DNA of 64,000 bases from JADLGL01 sp050184415 (GCA_050184415.1 JBFXAJ010000002.1:1-64000), one strand, 5' to 3'. Counted from the stretch's first letter, positions 43,474-52,340 are shown. Program-made: numbers and translations. The notes: generated from the letters alone by a model not told the origin.

Positions 43474-43839
43474 GGGACCGTCTGGCCGCGCGGGCAGAGA
43501 GCGTCATCGCCCTCCCGTAACTCCGAGCCCGTCATCCGCAAAGCGCGCCACAATCTCCCGAGCGTCCCCCTTGCGGGGAGGCGAAAGGTTGCGATTGCAA
43601 GGAGCAAGCTTCGGTGGGGGTCTGTCCGCCAGCTTCGAGCTCGCGGACAGGCCGAGACCTCCGACGGTTTCCCCCGGATCGGCGTCCGGGGTTCGCCTCG
43701 CGAAAGCCCGCTCCCCCTCAAGGGGGGAGCTCGGAGGTTGCGGCGATGCTTCGGCGTGACCGCGTCGCCAGAGCAAGCAGCGCCCACGTATCTCGGCCGT
43801 GCGTCAGACTCCCGCGCCTCCCTCAAGGAGAGTTCGCCG
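43474..43839. other. Gene-free region between rnhB and atpF (366 bp)
   Basis: Between two convergent genes. Two hairpins stand out: CTGTCCGC-N13-GCGGACAG at 43622-43650 (inner AGCT-tcg-AGCT extends it) and GCTCCCCC-tcaa-GGGGGGAGC at 43710-43730. A CTCCC/GGGAG-rich block resembles the palindromic elements at 29.8 and 30.7 kb. No gene seen. At least one hairpin probably ends or protects the two transcripts. Confidence 0.55.
43622..43650. terminator. Hairpin CTGTCCGC...GCGGACAG between rnhB and atpF
   Basis: 8-bp outer stem plus inner AGCT/AGCT pairs around a TCG loop, one C-C mismatch in between. It sits between convergent genes, so a bidirectional terminator or stability role is likely. No T-tract. 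Confidence 0.4.
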
Positions 43840-44325
43840 CTAGTGCAGCCGGGCCTTCACTTCGTTGATGGCGCCTGTCACGAGGCGCTCTGCCTCGGTG
43901 CCGGCGACCTTGCTCTTGAGGATCCGCTCGGCTGCAGCGATCGCGACGTCGGTCGAGAGGCCGCGCACCTCCGAAAGGGCCTGGGCCTCGGCCTGGACGA
44001 TCTTCTGCTCGGCGATCTTGGTGCGGCGCGCGACATACTCGTCCGTCTTGCGGACGGCGTCGGCGGCGTAGGCGACGGCCTCGCGGCGGGCCTGCTCGAT
44101 GATCTCCTCGGCCTCGTGCTCGGCCTCGCGGGCCTTCCGCTGATACTCGGCGAGAAGCGCCTGGGCCTCCTCGCGGAGGCGCCGGGCTTCGTCGAGCTCG
44201 TTCCGGATCGTCTCGGCGCGCTTGTCGAGCATGCCGGCGACCATCTTGGGGACGCGGAAATAGAGGACGATGCCGATGAAGATGATGAGGGCGACGAGCG
44301 CCCAGAACGAAAGGTCCTCAAGCAC
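43840..44325 (-). CDS. atpF: ATP synthase F0 subunit b
   Basis: 161-aa stator subunit. One N-terminal membrane helix (FWALVALIIFIGIVLYF, about 7-23) followed by a long charged coiled coil (DEARRLREEAQALLAEYQRK and onward) that contacts F1. Second of two b-type subunits; they form a b/b' heterodimer in alphaproteobacteria. Its start overlaps the b' stop by 8 bp. Last gene of the operon here. Confidence 0.96.
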   Translation of the reverse strand: MLEDLSFWALVALIIFIGIVLYFRVPKMVAGMLDKRAETIRNELDEARRLREEAQALLAEYQRKAREAEHEAEEIIEQARREAVAYAADAVRKTDEYVARRTKIAEQKIVQAEAQALSEVRGLSTDVAIAAAERILKSKVAGTEAERLVTGAINEVKARLH

Positions 44326-45004
44326 CGGTGGATTCCTTCGTCTGCGCGCCTTCGACCGCGGAATTCAGCTCGGCTGCGCTGGGCTTGGAGCCGAGCAGCC
44401 GCTCGACCACCGCCTCGGCGGCTTCGCTGGCGATCGCGCCGACATCGGCGAGCGCCTTCCGCTTGATGTCGCCGATCCGCGCTTCCGCGGCGGCAAGGCG
44501 GCCATCGAGGGCGGCTTCCGTTTCCGCCTGGCGCGCGCCGGCTTCGTCCTTGGCCTTGTCGCGGGCCTCGGAGGCGATCTTCTGCGCGCGCGACCGCGCT
44601 TCCGCGAGCGCGCGCTCATAGGACGCGACGGCTTCTTCCGACTGCTGCTTCAGGCGGCCGGCCTGGTCGAGGTCGCGCGCGATGCGGTCGCGCCGGTCCT
44701 CGAGAATCCCGCCGATGCGCGGGATGATGACCCGCGACATCAGGAGGTAGAGGGCGACGAAGGTGATGGCCAGCCACAGGAGCTGGGACGCGAAATACGT
44801 CGGGTCGAAGGGCGGGAACGTGCCCTCGCCTTCTTCCGCGGCGTGGTCTTCGACCCCGACGCCTTCCTCGATCTCGGCCCCGAGCTCCTCCCGGATCTCG
44901 GCCGCCGGGGTCTCCGGCGCAGCCACCGGCACGCCTTCCGCCTGCGCGAGGAGGAAGACGCCGGTGCCCGTGCCCGCAGCCGTCAGAATCGCTTCGCCTG
45001 CCAT
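44318..45004 (-). CDS. atpG: ATP synthase F0 subunit b'
   Basis: 228 aa. The membrane helix is at about residues 75-95 (LLWLAITFVALYLLMSRVII) and is preceded by a ~70-residue acidic extension (PETPAAEIREELGAEIEEGV) that is somewhat longer than is usual for b'. After it comes PRIGGILEDRRDRIARDLDQ and a long coiled coil. Pairs with AtpF in the peripheral stalk. The acidic extension is on the side opposite to the coiled coil. Sometimes named atpF2 or atpX. Confidence 0.93.
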   Translation of the reverse strand: MAGEAILTAAGTGTGVFLLAQAEGVPVAAPETPAAEIREELGAEIEEGVGVEDHAAEEGEGTFPPFDPTYFASQLLWLAITFVALYLLMSRVIIPRIGGILEDRRDRIARDLDQAGRLKQQSEEAVASYERALAEARSRAQKIASEARDKAKDEAGARQAETEAALDGRLAAAEARIGDIKRKALADVGAIASEAAEAVVERLLGSKPSAAELNSAVEGAQTKESTGA

Positions 45005-45021
45005 GGGTCCCCGTTCCCTTC

Positions 45022-45040
45022 GGCGGACCTTTGGTCCGCC
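45022..45040 (-). promoter_or_regulatory. Intra-operon hairpin between atpE and b'
   Basis: GGCGGACC-TTT-GGTCCGCC: a perfect 8-bp stem with a 3-nt loop in the 43-bp gap between the c-subunit gene and the b' gene. Since c is needed in many copies per complex and b' in one, such a hairpin could set the ratio by protecting the upstream mRNA or slowing read-through. Function is inference. Confidence 0.5.
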
Positions 45041-45047
45041 GTTCGGC

Positions 45048-45275
45048 TTAGTTCACGAACAGGAGGAGGAGCGCGATCAGCAGCGAGAAGATGCCGAGCG
45101 CCTCGGTAACGGCGAAGCCGAAGATCAGGCGGCCGAACTGCCCGTCGGCGGCGGCCGGATTGCGGACCGCGGCGGCGAGGTAGTTGCCGAAGATCGCGCC
45201 CACGCCGATACCGGCGGCGCCCATGCCGATGCAGGCGATGCCTGCGCCGATAGCGTTAGCTGCATCCAATTCCAT
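45048..45275 (-). CDS. atpE: ATP synthase F0 subunit c
   Basis: 75-aa two-helix proteolipid of the rotor ring. Helix 1 is Gly-rich (GAGIACIGMGAAGIGVGAIFG), the loop has RNPAAADGQ, and helix 2 carries the essential proton-binding Glu in FAVTEALGIFSLLIALLLLF. Length and sequence are typical of Rhizobiales. Confidence 0.97.
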   Translation of the reverse strand: MELDAANAIGAGIACIGMGAAGIGVGAIFGNYLAAAVRNPAAADGQFGRLIFGFAVTEALGIFSLLIALLLLFVN

Positions 45276-45329
45276 TTTAGCGAACTCCCGTTTGCGTGTT
45301 TCTTGAGGTTGCGACCGACCGGCCCGCCG

Positions 45330-46079
45330 CTAGTGGCCGGGGTGGATCGCGTCGTTGAGGTAGAGGCTGGTCAGGATCGCGAAGACGTAGGCCTGAAGGA
45401 CCGCGACCAGGAGCTCGAGGGCAGTAAGGGCGACGGTGAGGACCAGCGGCCCGATGGCGCCGATCACGCCGAGCCAGCCCGCCGAGCCCATCATGATGAT
45501 GAAGCCCGCGAACACTTTGAGCGTGATGTGGCCGGCAAGGATGTTGGCGAAAAGTCGGATCGAGAGGCTGATCGGCCGCGAGATGAACGACAGCACCTCG
45601 ATGAACACGACGAAGGGCAGGATCACTCCCGGGACGCCGTGCGGCACGAAGAGCCTCAGGAACCCGAAGCCGTTCTTCCAGAAGCCGTAGAAAATCACGA
45701 GCCCGACCACGAGGATCGAGAGCGCCGCCGTCACGATGAGATGGCTCGTCACCGTGAAGAAATACGGGAACATGCCAAGGAGATTGGCGATCAGGATGAA
45801 GAGGAAGAGCGAGAAGACGAGCGGGAAGAATTTCATCCCCTCGCTGCCCGCGGAACTTCGGAGCGTGTTGGCTACGAACTCGTAGAGGAGCTCGGCGGTC
45901 GACTGCGCGCGGTTCGGAATGAGCCGTCGGCGCATCGTCGAGAAGATCAGGAAGCCGGTCCCGAGCGCGACGGTCAGGACCATGTAGAGGGCGGAATTGG
46001 TGAAGGAGACGTCGATCCCACCGATCTCGATCGGGAAGATGCGCGTGATCTCGAACTGATGAATCGGATCGGTCGCCAA
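45330..46079 (-). CDS. atpB: ATP synthase F0 subunit a
   Basis: 249-aa membrane stator channel. The essential Arg is in the helix SLSIRLFANILAGHITLKVF (about 160-179). The C-terminal LTVALTALELLVAVLQAYVF and ILTSLYLNDAIHPGH are diagnostic. Five to six membrane helices. Second gene of the operon. Confidence 0.97.
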   Translation of the reverse strand: MATDPIHQFEITRIFPIEIGGIDVSFTNSALYMVLTVALGTGFLIFSTMRRRLIPNRAQSTAELLYEFVANTLRSSAGSEGMKFFPLVFSLFLFILIANLLGMFPYFFTVTSHLIVTAALSILVVGLVIFYGFWKNGFGFLRLFVPHGVPGVILPFVVFIEVLSFISRPISLSIRLFANILAGHITLKVFAGFIIMMGSAGWLGVIGAIGPLVLTVALTALELLVAVLQAYVFAILTSLYLNDAIHPGH

Positions 46080-46121
46080 GTCTCGTCCCTCTCACTCCTC
46101 CGCGGAAGGCGGAGGGTTCCC

Positions 46122-46505
46122 TCAGCTATCGTTCCGCCGGGTCCGGACGGGAGATTCCCGCACCAGTCCGGCCGTGCGCAGCGCATTCAAGACGCCGGCG
46201 ACAAAGCCCAGCATCAGGAAGACGATCAGCCCCCACGGCGTCGTCCCCAGCCAGCTGTCGAAAAACCAGCCGATTGCCCCGCCCACCAGAATTCCGGCCA
46301 CGAACTCGGTCGCCAGCCGCCAAGCCATCCCCTGCCCGCCGTCCCTGGGCCTCGCCCCGGGGTCTGCTGCAGCCGGCTCGTCGGTGATGCCGCGGGCCTT
46401 GAGTTCCTCGCCGAGAGCCTCAAGCCGGGCGTCGAGCTTCCTGTCGTCGCCGGTCGACGACCGCTCCGTGCCGCTCTCCCTTCCCCCCGCGTCCGGATCA
46501 CTCAT
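46122..46505 (-). CDS. atpI: ATP synthase assembly protein AtpI
   Basis: 127 aa. Polar N-terminal ~60 residues, then two membrane helices (LATEFVAGILVGGAIGWFFD, and WGLIVFLMLGFVAGVLNALR). AtpI helps c-ring assembly and is the usual first gene of the F0 operon in this order. A sigma-70 promoter lies 75 bp upstream. Confidence 0.92.
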   Translation of the reverse strand: MSDPDAGGRESGTERSSTGDDRKLDARLEALGEELKARGITDEPAAADPGARPRDGGQGMAWRLATEFVAGILVGGAIGWFFDSWLGTTPWGLIVFLMLGFVAGVLNALRTAGLVRESPVRTRRNDS

Positions 46506-46579
46506 CGGCGTGGTGCCGCTGGCTCGAAATGCGTGGGAAACCTAGGAAAACAGCGGCGAAGCCGCCGAAAACCGCGGGC

Positions 46580-46608
46580 ACAATAGTTAGGGGGCGGTAG
46601 AGTGTCAA
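46580..46608 (-). promoter_or_regulatory. Promoter of the F0 atp operon (TTGACA-N17-TATTGT)
   Basis: On the minus strand a perfect -35 TTGACA (46603-46608), 17-bp spacer and -10 TATTGT (46580-46585) precede atpI by about 75 bp. The predicted start is near 46573. One of the best sigma-70 matches in the window, as expected for a strongly expressed operon. Confidence 0.8.
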
Positions 46609-46727
46609 GGAAACCCCGAGTACCGATAAGCATATGATATTACTTAACTTTCTGTCGGCGCACTCAGGCCGCACAAATCGTCGCACGGGCACTTCCCCGC
46701 CACCTGCCGTCATGCCATGACGAGATC

Positions 46728-47207
46728 ATGTCGTCACGGCAAACCGGTCCCGTGCCGCTGGCCCGGCTCCTCAAGGGCACGATCGACCCGCTGGTCGCAA
46801 AGCGCGGTTTCGGTGCCGCCGACCTCGTGTCGTCCTGGGATGAGGTGATCGGCCCGCGCTATGCGGCGGCGACCCGGCCCGAAAAGATCGTCTGGCCGCG
46901 CGGCCGCGAAGGTCGCGGCGCCCTGACGATCCGCGTCGACGGCGCGATGGCGGTCTACCTCCAACACGAGCGCGCCCAGATCATCGAGCGGATCAACCGG
47001 TTCCTCGGCCACGATGCGATCGGCGACATCCGCATCGTTCAGAGGCCGGTGGCGCAGCAGTCAGCGCCTCGGAAAGCGCGGTCGCTGCCCCCGGAGGATC
47101 GTGCCGCCGTCGCGCACAGCGTTGCGGAGGTCGAGGACGACCGCCTCAGGGCCGCTCTCGCGCGGCTTGGCGAGGGCATCCGGACCCGCCGCCTCGCGAG
47201 GGAGTGA
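46728..47207 (+). CDS. DUF721 / DciA-like protein
   Basis: 159 aa. N-terminal ~105 residues are the DUF721 fold: VPLARLLKGTIDPLVAKRGF, LVSSWDEVIGPRYAAATRPE, LTIRVDGAMAVYLQHERAQI, INRFLGHDAIGDIRIVQ. Related to DciA, which helps load the replicative helicase DnaB. The C-terminal tail is charged and likely flexible. Divergent from the atp operon; the DsbA genes follow 121 bp later, as in many Hyphomicrobiales. Confidence 0.85.
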   Translation: MSSRQTGPVPLARLLKGTIDPLVAKRGFGAADLVSSWDEVIGPRYAAATRPEKIVWPRGREGRGALTIRVDGAMAVYLQHERAQIIERINRFLGHDAIGDIRIVQRPVAQQSAPRKARSLPPEDRAAVAHSVAEVEDDRLRAALARLGEGIRTRRLARE

Positions 47208-47328
47208 ACATCCGGTTCGGCATAGAAGCCACAATTCCTTGTCCAATGTCCCGTGAGTGGGGCAGATATGGCGCGAGCGGGACGCCGAATGCGGGTGTCC
47301 GCAACCCCGTATGTTTGGAGGACTACAC

Positions 47329-47955
47329 GTGAAGCTTGATCTGAGGCACCTCGTCGGCGGCATGGTCGCCGCCATCGCGGCGACGATTGCGGTCGCGGCG
47401 ACGCCGGCCGTCGCGCAGAACGTGGCGATCGAGGACCTCGCGGTGCAGAGCCCGATCGGCGACCTCGTCCTCGGCGCAGAGAACGCTCCGGTCACGATCT
47501 ATGAATACGCCTCGATGACCTGCCCGCACTGCGCGGCGTTCCATCGCGACACGTATGACGCGCTCAAGGCCGAGTTCATCGACACCGGGCAGGTGCGCTT
47601 CATCATGCGCGAATTCCCGCTCGACCCGTTCGCGGCGGCCGGCTTCCTCCTCGCGCGTTGCACGCCCGACGCCGAAGGTTACTACGCGATGGTCGACCTC
47701 CTGTTCGAGCAGCAGGCTGCCTGGGCCGGCAATTATGACGCCTTCGTCGCCCTCGCCCTGCAGGCCGGATTCACCCAGGCAAGCTTCGACGCCTGTCTTG
47801 CCAATCAGCAACTGATCGACGGCATCTATTGGAGCTACGATCGCGGCGTAGAAATCGGCGTCAACGCCACGCCGACCTTCTTCGTCAACGGCGTCCGCTA
47901 TGTCGGCGAGCTGTCGATCGAGCAGGTCCGCGACGCGATCGCCGCGGCTCTCTAG
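47329..47955 (+). CDS. DsbA family periplasmic thiol oxidoreductase (1)
   Basis: 208 aa with a signal peptide (residues 1-30, GGMVAAIAATIAVAATPAVAQ). Thioredoxin-like fold with active site CPHC in EYASMTCPHCAAFHRD (about 59-74), and the cis-Pro loop in GVNATPTFFVNGVRY. Related to the ScsC/BdbD-like DsbA group. I chose GTG 47329 with GGAGG 8 nt upstream; ATG 47311 is in frame but would place that site inside the gene. A second copy follows directly. Confidence 0.93.
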   Translation: MKLDLRHLVGGMVAAIAATIAVAATPAVAQNVAIEDLAVQSPIGDLVLGAENAPVTIYEYASMTCPHCAAFHRDTYDALKAEFIDTGQVRFIMREFPLDPFAAAGFLLARCTPDAEGYYAMVDLLFEQQAAWAGNYDAFVALALQAGFTQASFDACLANQQLIDGIYWSYDRGVEIGVNATPTFFVNGVRYVGELSIEQVRDAIAAAL

Positions 47956-47961
47956 CGATCC

Positions 47962-47983
47962 GGCGCCGGCTCAAGCCGGCGCC
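47962..47983 (+). promoter_or_regulatory. Hairpin between the two dsbA-like genes
   Basis: GGCGCCGGCT-ca-AGCCGGCGCC: a perfect 10-bp GC stem with a 2-nt loop, in the 37-bp gap and ending 9 nt before ATG 47993. It may limit read-through or protect the upstream message, and might hinder translation of the second gene. No T-tract. Confidence 0.5.
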
Positions 47984-47992
47984 AGCATCCCG

Positions 47993-48625
47993 ATGCGGCT
48001 TGCCCGATTCCTTGCCTTTGTAGTCGTGATCACTCTCGCCGCCTGCGGAGGCGAGAGCGATGACGGCGAGGCTCCGACCGCCGCGCCGGCCGGTCTTGCG
48101 GAGGCTGGACCGCTCGGGGACGAGGCGCTCGGCAACCCGGCCGCACCGGTCACGGTCATCGAATATGCCTCCATGACGTGCCCACACTGCCGGGCCTTCC
48201 ACGAAGACGTGTTCGACGACTTCGTCGCGCAATATGTCGACACCGGCCGCGTTTATTTCATCTTCCGCGAATTCCCGCTCGATCCTGCCGCCGCGGCGGC
48301 CGCGGCGATTGCGCGCTGCGCACCCGGCGACGATGCCTATTTCGGCCTGGTCGACCTGTTCTTCGAGACGCAGCCGACCTGGGCCGCTGCCGGGGGCAAC
48401 TATCTCGCCGCCCTGACCGCGGTGGCGACGCAGGCGGGATTGACCGCCGAAAGCGTCGAGGAATGCCTGTCGAATCAGGATATCATCGACGGCATTTACT
48501 GGAACTACGACCGCGGCACCGAACTCGGGGTCAATGCGACACCCACCTTCTTCATCGACGGCGAGCGCTATCCCGGCGAGCTTTCGCTGGAGCGGCTGGG
48601 CGAACTCGTCGCCGCCGCGGAGTAG
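47993..48625 (+). CDS. DsbA family thiol oxidoreductase (2), predicted lipoprotein
   Basis: 210 aa. N-terminus MRLARFLAFVVVITLAACGG carries a lipobox LAAC, so Cys18 should be lipidated. Then a short acidic linker and a DsbA-like domain with CPHC in EYASMTCPHCRAFHED and NATPTFFIDGERYPG. It is a clear paralogue of the preceding gene (shared PVTV/TIYEYASMTCPHC, IDGIYWxYDRGxE-type blocks), so one copy is soluble and one membrane-anchored. Smc follows 30 bp later. Confidence 0.92.
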   Translation: MRLARFLAFVVVITLAACGGESDDGEAPTAAPAGLAEAGPLGDEALGNPAAPVTVIEYASMTCPHCRAFHEDVFDDFVAQYVDTGRVYFIFREFPLDPAAAAAAAIARCAPGDDAYFGLVDLFFETQPTWAAAGGNYLAALTAVATQAGLTAESVEECLSNQDIIDGIYWNYDRGTELGVNATPTFFIDGERYPGELSLERLGELVAAAE

Positions 48626-48655
48626 CGCTGGCCCTCACGAGGTCGGCTCCGCCGC

Positions 48656-51600
48656 ATGAAGTTCACGCGCCTCCGCCTCACCGGCTTCAAGTCCTTCGTC
48701 GAGCCGACCGACGTTCCGATCGAGAACGGGCTGACCGGCATCGTCGGCCCGAATGGCTGCGGCAAGTCGAACCTCGCCGAAGGCCTCCTCTTCGTCATGG
48801 GCGAAAGCTCCTACAAGGCGATGCGCGGCTCGGCGATGGAGGACGTCATCTTCTCCGGCAGCGGCTCGCGCCCGTCGCGGAACGCTGCCGAGGTGACGGT
48901 CACGCTCGACAATTCGGACCGGCTCGCCCCGGCCGGCTTCAACGACAGCGACGTCATCGAGATTTCCCGCCGGATCGAGCGCGAGAACGGCTCGACCTAC
49001 CGGCTGAACGGCCGCGAGGTCCGGGCCCGCGACGTGCAGCTCCTGTTCGCCGATGCGTCGGCCGGGGCGCGGTCGCCGGCCATGGTCGGGCAAGGCCGGG
49101 TCGGGCAGCTGATCGCGGCCAAGCCCGAGGCGCGGCGCGGGATCCTCGAGGAAGCGGCCGGCATTTCCGGCCTGTTCGGCCGCCGACATGAGGCGGAACT
49201 CCGCCTCCGCGCCGCCGAGCAGAACCTCGAACGGATCGAGGACGTCCTCAACGAGATCGACCGCCAGCTCGAGGCCCTGCGCCGCCAGGCGCGCCAGGCA
49301 GTGCGCTACCGCAACCTGTCGGTGGAGATCCGGAAGGGCGAGGCGACCGCGCTCGCCGTTCGCTACGGCGCCGCTCTTGCAGCGGCCGTCGACGCCGACA
49401 AGGAGCTTGACGAGATCACGCGGACGGTCGCCGCGCGCGCCGTCGTCGAGGCCGAAACCGCGGCCAAGCAGGCCGAGGTCGCAGCCACCCTGCCCGACCT
49501 GCGCGACGACGCCGCCGCCAAGAGCGCCGCTCTGCAGCGGCTCAGGATCGAGCTCGACCAGCTCAGCGGCGAGGAGCGGTCGGTCGGCCAAAAACTCGGC
49601 GAGTTGGAGCGCCGGCTGGTGCAGCTCGCCGCCGATCTCGAGCGCGAGGAGCGCCTCATCGGCGAGAACAAGGCCGCCCTCGCGCGCCTTGCGGCCGAGG
49701 ATGGCCTCCTTGCCGCGGAGAGCGAGGGCGCTGCGGAAAGACGCACCGAAGCGGCCGCCCGCGTCGCGTCGGCGGAAGCCGCGGTCGCACACAGCGAGCG
49801 GCTGAGCGCCGAGGCACAGGCGTCGCTGGCCGACATCAGGGCGCGCCGCAGTCAGATCGAGCGCGAGATCAACGATGCCCGCGCCCGCGACAAGCGCCTC
49901 GCCGACGACGCGCTGTCGATCGACCGTGAGCGCGGCCAGCTTGCCGGCAGCGGTGGCGAAGCCAGGGTCGGCGCTGCTTCGGCCGCCGTCACGGCGACGG
50001 AACGATTGCTGGGCGAAGCCGAGGCCGCAGTCGCGAAGGCCGAGGCCGAGGCCGCGCAGGCTCGCGCGGGGGAAGCGACGGCGCGAACGGCCGTGACGGA
50101 GGCCGAAGCGAACCTCGCGACGCTCGAGGCCGAGGCCAAGGCGTTGCGGTCGGTCCTGCCGCGGAACGAGGTCGCCAACCCGCTTGCCGATGCCGTCGCG
50201 ATCCGCGATGGAGCTGAAGCGGCGGTCGCCGCTCTCTTCGGCGAGGAGCTGCAGCTCTCGACCTCGCCCGGCGTGTCGTACTGGTCCGAGGTGCCCGCAA
50301 CCCTCCACGACCCCGCGCTTCCCGAAGGGGTCGAGCCGCTGGCCGCTCTGGTCGATGCACCGCCGGTCCTGGCCCGGCGCATCGCTCAGGCGGCCTTGGT
50401 GGACCGTGCCGATGGTCCGCGGCTGCAGCAGGCGCTCCATCCCGGACAGAGCCTCGTCAGCCGCGAAGGCGACCTCTGGCGCTGGGATGGACTCGTCGTC
50501 ACCGCGGAAGCGCGGCGCATCGAGGCCGACCGCCTCGCCGGCCGCAAGCGCCTCGCGCTGCTCGGCCGGCGCATCGAGGAGCTTCGCCCGACAGTCCAGC
50601 ACGCGAAAGAGGCGTTTGCCGCCGCCCGCGACCGCGTGGTCAAGGCAGGACTGGCGGAGAGCGGCACCCGGGCCGCCCTCCGCAACCTTCTTCGCGAACT
50701 CGAGGGCGCTCGCGCCACGCTCGCCGCGGCCGAGCGTGAATTCGCGCGCCACGGCCAGCGTCTTGCCGCGCTTGACGAAGCCGAGGCGCGCATCCGCCGC
50801 GGACGGAACGAGGCCGCCGCAGCGCTCGCCGAGGCCGAGGCAGCCCTTGCTGCCCTGCCTATGCCGGTCTCGGTCGAAGGGCCGCTCAACGAACTCCGGC
50901 TCAAGGTCGCGGCGGATCGCGGCGTTCTTGCCGAAATGCGCGCCGCGCTCGCCGGCCTCGATCGTGAGGCCCAGCACCGGGCGACCCGCCGCTCGGCGAT
51001 CGCCGCCGAGCGCGCAGCGTGGGAGAAGCGCCAGCAGGAAGCCGGCGCCCAGACCGGCATTCTTGGCGACCGCAAGAGGGACATCGAGGCCGAGCGGGCA
51101 GCGCTAGCGGGACGTCCCGCGGAACTCGCTGCTCAGAAGCAGACGCTGACCACTGCGATCGGCGAAGCCGAGTCGGCCCGCAACGAAGCGGGGGACCGGC
51201 TCGCCATTGCCGAAGCCGCGCTTGCGGCGGCCGACAAGGCGGCCAAGACCGCGACGGCCGAGCTCGCGCAGGCGCGCGAACTGCGCGGCCGGGCCGAGGA
51301 ACGCCTCGTCGGCGCCCGCCAGCGTCTGGTTGAGGTCGGCGAACGGATCGTCGAGGTCCTGCAGTGCGCGCCTGAGGAGGCCGCAAAGGCAGCGGGTCTT
51401 GGCGAGGGCGCCCTGCCCGCGCTCGACCAGATCGAAGCGCGGGTCGATCGCCTGAAGCAGGAACGCGAGCGGCTCGGAGGCGTCAACCTCCAGGCCGAGG
51501 ACGAGGCCGAGCAGCTGGCCGACCGGCGCAACGGCATCATTGCCGACCGCGACGACCTCGTCGCCGCGATCCAGAAATTGCGGCAAGGGATTGCGAGCCT

Positions 51601-52099
51601 CAATCGCGAGGGCCGCGAGCGCCTGCTCGCCGCATTCCAGGCAGTCGACGTCAAATTCCGCGAGCTGTTCACGCAGCTCTTCGGCGGCGGCACCGCCGAG
51701 CTCAAGCTGATCGGATCGGAAGACCCGCTCGAGGCCGGCCTCGAGATCATCGCCAAGCCGCCCGGCAAGAAGCCGCAGACCATCACGCTTCTCTCGGGCG
51801 GCGAACAGGCGCTGACGGCCTTGTCGCTGATCTTCGCGGTGTTCCTCACCAATCCGGCGCCGATCTGCGTCCTCGACGAGGTCGACGCGCCGCTCGACGA
51901 CGCCAATGTCGAGCGCTTCTGCTCGCTCCTCGACGACATCGCCTCGCGCACCGACACGCGTTTCCTGGTGACGACGCACAACCCGATCACGATGGCGCGG
52001 ATGAGCCGCCTGTTCGGCGTGACGATGGCCGAGCGCGGCGTCAGCCAGCTGGTGTCAGTCGACCTTGCGACCGCCGAGCGGTTCAGGGAGGCGGGTTAG
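48656..52099 (+). CDS. smc: Chromosome segregation protein SMC
   Basis: 1147-aa condensin ATPase, the core of chromosome compaction and segregation. N-terminal Walker A GPNGCGKSNLAEGLLFVMGE (about 32-51), long coiled coils (Ala/Glu/Arg heptads, ~170-480 and ~660-990) around a shortened hinge (~500-640), C-terminal signature LLSGGEQALTALSLIFAVF (about 1045) and Walker B CVLDEVDAPLDDANVERF. Normal length. The gene follows the dsbA-like genes, the usual alphaproteobacterial order. Confidence 0.97.
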   Translation: MKFTRLRLTGFKSFVEPTDVPIENGLTGIVGPNGCGKSNLAEGLLFVMGESSYKAMRGSAMEDVIFSGSGSRPSRNAAEVTVTLDNSDRLAPAGFNDSDVIEISRRIERENGSTYRLNGREVRARDVQLLFADASAGARSPAMVGQGRVGQLIAAKPEARRGILEEAAGISGLFGRRHEAELRLRAAEQNLERIEDVLNEIDRQLEALRRQARQAVRYRNLSVEIRKGEATALAVRYGAALAAAVDADKELDEITRTVAARAVVEAETAAKQAEVAATLPDLRDDAAAKSAALQRLRIELDQLSGEERSVGQKLGELERRLVQLAADLEREERLIGENKAALARLAAEDGLLAAESEGAAERRTEAAARVASAEAAVAHSERLSAEAQASLADIRARRSQIEREINDARARDKRLADDALSIDRERGQLAGSGGEARVGAASAAVTATERLLGEAEAAVAKAEAEAAQARAGEATARTAVTEAEANLATLEAEAKALRSVLPRNEVANPLADAVAIRDGAEAAVAALFGEELQLSTSPGVSYWSEVPATLHDPALPEGVEPLAALVDAPPVLARRIAQAALVDRADGPRLQQALHPGQSLVSREGDLWRWDGLVVTAEARRIEADRLAGRKRLALLGRRIEELRPTVQHAKEAFAAARDRVVKAGLAESGTRAALRNLLRELEGARATLAAAEREFARHGQRLAALDEAEARIRRGRNEAAAALAEAEAALAALPMPVSVEGPLNELRLKVAADRGVLAEMRAALAGLDREAQHRATRRSAIAAERAAWEKRQQEAGAQTGILGDRKRDIEAERAALAGRPAELAAQKQTLTTAIGEAESARNEAGDRLAIAEAALAAADKAAKTATAELAQARELRGRAEERLVGARQRLVEVGERIVEVLQCAPEEAAKAAGLGEGALPALDQIEARVDRLKQERERLGGVNLQAEDEAEQLADRRNGIIADRDDLVAAIQKLRQGIASLNREGRERLLAAFQAVDVKFRELFTQLFGGGTAELKLIGSEDPLEAGLEIIAKPPGKKPQTITLLSGGEQALTALSLIFAVFLTNPAPICVLDEVDAPLDDANVERFCSLLDDIASRTDTRFLVTTHNPITMARMSRLFGVTMAERGVSQLVSVDLATAERFREAG

Positions 52100-52102
52100 G
52101 CC

Positions 52103-52142
52103 GCGCATTGAAATGCGCATCAGTTGATGCGATATTTGATGC
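52103..52142 (+). promoter_or_regulatory. vapBC promoter and inverted-repeat operator
   Basis: GCGCATT-ga-AATGCGC (52103-52118) and GCATCA-gt-TGATGC (52117-52130) are adjoining perfect inverted repeats, with a third TGATGC at 52137-52142. They cover a promoter TTGAAA (52108-52113), 17 bp, GATATT (52131-52136). The predicted transcription start is near 52143, the A of the vapB ATG. The TGATGC repeats are likely VapBC binding sites for autorepression. There is no ribosome binding site upstream of vapB. Confidence 0.65.
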
Positions 52143-52340
52143 ATGAGAACGACCGTCACGATCGACGACAGGCTTGTCGATGATGCCCGCGAGTACACCG
52201 GCATCCAGGAAAATTCGGCTCTCCTCAATGCCGCGCTGAAGGCGCTGATCGAGCGTGAGGCGGCGCATCGTCTGGCGCGGCTCGGCGGAAGCGATCCCGA
52301 CGCGACGCTCCCGCCACGGCGCCGTCCGCAAGCTCCGTGA
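52143..52340 (+). CDS. vapB: VapB-type antitoxin
   Basis: 65-aa type II antitoxin. N-terminal ribbon-helix-helix-like segment MRTTVTIDDRLVDDAREYTG then IQENSALLNAALKALIEREA; the C-terminal ~25 residues should wrap the toxin. Matches the VapB family (COG5450). No Shine-Dalgarno, and the promoter layout predicts a leaderless message. Its stop overlaps the vapC GTG (GTGA). Confidence 0.92.
   Translation: MRTTVTIDDRLVDDAREYTGIQENSALLNAALKALIEREAAHRLARLGGSDPDATLPPRRRPQAP

Noticed and set aside
48635..50977. 780-codon minus-strand frame opposite smc
   Set aside because: Shadow of the SMC coding region; no family pattern.
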